A stretch of DNA of 64,000 bases from NCBI GenBank assembly GCA_021432635.1, contig MU270042.1, positions 720,488-784,487 on the forward strand, written 5' to 3'. The stretch is from Thozetella sp. PMI_491. Its lineage: Eukaryota; Ascomycota; Sordariomycetes; Chaetosphaeriales; Chaetosphaeriaceae. How positions within the stretch are numbered: position 1 is the stretch's first letter; the number at the start of each line of letters is the position of its first letter. The notes under the pieces were generated by a model. That model saw nothing but the letters and a program-made list of their open reading frames with translations, did not search any database and was not told the DNA's origin. Below are positions 61,256-64,000 of this stretch, in pieces. A program made the position numbers and the translations under genes.

Positions 61256-63545
61256 CCTTCCACAAAATCTTGACCCACACTGAATATGCCTTTGAGTCTG
61301 GGTCACAAATTCCCAACGCGAGCAGCACTGTAGCGGCATTATTGCTACTGATACAAGCCTTATAGAAATAAGTGCCCTAGTTTCTAGCTGAATAGTCTAA
61401 GAAGGCGTGGCTATTAGTATAACGACTAGCTTCTATGTTTATATCTGGTAAAAGGTTGGCGTTAGAGTTAAAAAAGTTAAGATAGACTATATAGAGCTTT
61501 GTGAGAATGGTATGTGTATAGTAGATAGTGATAGAGTGATGCTAATATAGCCCTGACGGAATAGTTATAGGTAGTGGTAATTCTATAAGGAGAAACTCTT
61601 ATGTGGTTTAGTGAAGGAAATAAATCTTGCTATAATAGACTAAGACAAATAATCTATACTATAATTAGAGACATACCTTAAAGTCCTTTTCTTTCTTTAG
61701 GTTAAGGTTGTAAATAGACTATAATTTCTTATCTATATTTATAGCAACGTTTATTTCTAAGAGTATAAGCGGTTGACTTACTACTAAAATAATACTTAAG
61801 GCCTTATAAACTATTAGGTGTTCCTTAGACTTACTAAAAATCTACTTATAGGCTTTATTAATACTTTTTAGTAGTATTATAATAATAGAGTCAACCCCTT
61901 TTAATATCTTTTTAAAGTCTTCTTTCTTTAGGTAGTTAAACATAAGGTATACCTAGAGGTATATATAGTGTTAAATTCTAAGCAGTTGTTTTGCCAGGCA
62001 GCCTATGACTAAGATAAAGAGCCCTTTAGCCTTTACTAGCTGTTTAACTCAGTACTTAATAACACGGTTCACTTCCTGGCTAATTATTTCCAAGTCTTCC
62101 TCTCCTAGAATATAAATGTATAGAAATACAGCTAATAGACCCTAGAACTTAGACACGATCTACTTATATAAATAGCTTGTTAGAAGATATTTTAACTTAC
62201 CGGGGCTAGGCTAGTTGCCTTAGAATTAGTTCTCTATATTCTGTATTAGATCTTTAAACTCTAATTCAGTGTATTTGTCTAAGGTATCTAGGACTATAAT
62301 AATAGGTCTGGCCTGGGGATCCTGTATGGCATTTTTTAGGATAGTTTAGAGCGACCTAGTCGAGTTGGTTAGACCTTATCCGTCTATATTAAATTACTTT
62401 ATAGTATGTTTAATCAGGGGCTATTTCTAATAGAGGAGCTAATAGAGTAAAGTATAAAGAGCTTGGCAGACCATATTCTAGTCCTAGTCTTTAAAGAAGA
62501 AGTAATAGATAGTCGCCAATCATGGCAGGCTATGGTCAATCAGGTGCTTTACTAAGACTGACTTCCTATACCTAGGGTCCGCTGAGACTAGTAGTAGCCC
62601 TGATTCCTGTTCTAGCCACCTTTAGAAGTTGGTGTATTGGAGGAACCACAGATATATGTCTTTAACTTAGTCTTCTACACAATCTTTATACCACTCATAT
62701 ATAGCGTCCCTGTTACTATTTATAAGACGAAACAACTAAAAACACTCTTATTACTTATCGATCTCCTTTTACAGTCGCTTATACGCCTCTATTTTTCCCT
62801 CTCTATAGATAAATAGTATTTAGACGTTAAAGATGCCTAGCAGTATATAAGCTATATCTTCTTTCTGTTTAGTCTTGTAATGGCCTATCTAAGAGAACTA
62901 GTCTAAGATAGAAAAGTGGGACAGGGGACTATTTCTTAGTATTTTAACCAGGATATACATTATATTACAGATAATCTACTCGAGGGAGCTTTTATTCCTA
63001 AGCAATATACCTTCTCTTAAGAAGAACTCTATTAACACTAGCACAAGGAGTTCTTAGAGTGTCTATCTGCGAGTAAACTAATAGCTCTTTTAGAATATTG
63101 CTTGCTAAGGCGGCTTAATGGGCTGGGTAGTATGGGAGGCTGTAGTATCTATAAGCTTTTGCTTCTTTTAAGGCGGCCTACCTAGAGGCTTTACAGACTG
63201 GTTTATAGGGTAGGACACGTCGCTAAGATAGGCGTAGCACTGGGCTGCATTATGGTACTAGTAAAACATGCTATTAATTACTTCCTATAGCTTGGCAGGG
63301 GTTTTCTTGTTGATATAGCAGGTGTCGACCCAGAAGTAGGATAGGCTATTATATTGGGCTTGCTTGCTGTAGAAGAGAATCTTGTCGTAGCTGTACTTGT
63401 TTAGGCTGGTGCTGTTATTAAGCTTTTATAAAGTAACCTCTTCATCGCCCTATATATAGGAGAGGATTACATATTGGGGAATATTTATATAGCAATTATT
63501 AGTCAGGTAAATTTTCCCTGTATCATTATAATACAATAGACGCAT

Positions 63546-64000
63546 GACACAAGGCATGGATCTGTACAATGCAAGCGGTTGCGAGGAAAGGTTTGCTAGC
63601 ATATGGTTTAGGGAAGCGGTTGTTGTTCTCTCGCCTTTGCGATTCGGTGAGCCGCGCGGGGCTGGGTCATAGGATCGGCGCTGGTTCTGGCGACAGGCAG
63701 CAGCGCAGCCACCCGTTGGGCTGTGCTGCGTAAAGCCTAGACGGTACACAGTATAGGACAGGTGGGGTAATCCCTTTTATCAGAGTAGCGAGCCTGGGCT
63801 GCTAGTCCGGTGAAAGTCGATACAGGCAGGCTTTTACTATGGCGTGACAGTGGAGATATAAATATAAAGCGGAGAATAGCGGGCCGAGCCGCTGCATCTT
63901 TAGGGCAGGCAGGCTAGCTGTTGCGCAGTATTTCCTCCTAGGCGTCCCAACTACCACTTATATCGATATAGGCGACCGATAGGCGCTACTAAACGCAGAG
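63546..64000 (-). promoter_or_regulatory. Upstream region of the NLR gene
   Basis: Ordinary-GC sequence with no supported gene. The minus frame of the NLR runs open upstream to 63,749, but MRLLYYND at 63,545 fits HET family starts, so the upstream part is taken as leader. An AT stretch ATATAAATATAAAG near 63,856 could serve as a TATA element in either direction. Confidence 0.35.

Larger units (their letters stand above)
60468..63545 (-). pseudogene. HET-NACHT-ankyrin NLR gene, RIP-inactivated
   Basis: A fungal NOD-like receptor of the incompatibility type, about 960 codons without the insert. ATG at 63,545 begins MRLLYYNDTGKIYLT, then YVILSY, as in HET proteins. HET motifs follow: YFWVDTCYINK (about 63,310-63,345) and a damaged FTR..TL.ELL with a later ED(I/M)AY.LLGIF stretch. 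The NACHT P-loop is ADPRYRKSVLVKHLID (62,535-62,582; usual form GxGKS) and Walker B is IIIVLDTLDK (about 62,272-62,304). The FLHxTxxEFLL linker is near 61,592-61,622, and six ankyrin repeats follow. I read a single frame from 63,545 to the ankyrin array with no frameshift; the many breaks are TAG, TAA or TGA, for example TAG at 63,450-63,452 replacing the Trp of the SxxWG motif. Family role: allorecognition and programmed cell death. Not functional as read. Confidence 0.92.

Noticed and set aside
60507-61365. Plus-strand Arg/Pro-rich frames of up to 123 codons
   Set aside because: Antisense shadows of the ankyrin repeats.
1-64000. tRNA, rRNA or CRISPR features
   Set aside because: None found by eye on either strand; the tandem repeats have no unique spacers.

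Overview
The window looks like a repeat-rich, AT-rich chromosomal region of a filamentous ascomycete that uses repeat-induced point mutation (RIP). The evidence is long stretches with extreme TA, TAG and TAA enrichment, repeat copies that differ almost only by C/T and G/A transitions, a fungal-type HET-NACHT-ankyrin NLR gene, and fungal Mutator-like elements. No tRNA, rRNA or CRISPR array was seen, and there is no clearly intact gene.

Layout. (1) 1-41,615 holds two direct, head-to-tail copies of one unrecognised element of about 20.5 kb. Copy 1 is about 284-20,840. Copy 2 is 20,992-41,615, with its left end lost in a run of Ns at 20,936-20,991. Beyond the left array the copies keep a nearly constant offset (20,777 to 20,780 bases) for more than 19 kb, so they differ by substitutions rather than indels. 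The element has a 26-bp minisatellite at each end, an 81-bp tandem array, coding-like blocks on both strands, a central 153-bp triplicate with a TATA box beside it, and a 3' module of direct repeats, hairpins and an A-run. Copy 2 is more heavily mutated. I could not assign its proteins to a family; it is treated here as a fossil of a large mobile, possibly virus-like, element.

(2) 41,616-51,010 is AT-rich. It carries Mutator-like element A (41,951-45,374), an unclassified decayed coding frame (about 46.6-48.1 kb), a short minisatellite and about three units of a roughly 480-bp AT-rich tandem repeat. (3) 51,015-51,580 is a GC-rich island resembling a promoter and leader. It is followed by a decayed coding-like stretch to about 58,690 that is interrupted by Mutator-like element B (53,644-57,067). 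Both Mutator-like copies are exactly 3,424 bp and have 8-bp target duplications.

(3b) 59,250-60,240 has ordinary base composition and only weak hypothetical frames. (4) 60,468-63,545 on the minus strand is a full-length HET-NACHT-ankyrin gene of the fungal NLR (allorecognition) class. It reads in one frame from the HET start to the ankyrin array, but many RIP-type stops silence it, and a roughly 192-bp SINE-like insert sits in the ankyrin array. The rest to 64,000 is its upstream region.

Taken together, this is a heterochromatin-like compartment where transposons and a duplicated NLR were disabled by RIP. All family calls come from motifs read by eye; no database was searched.
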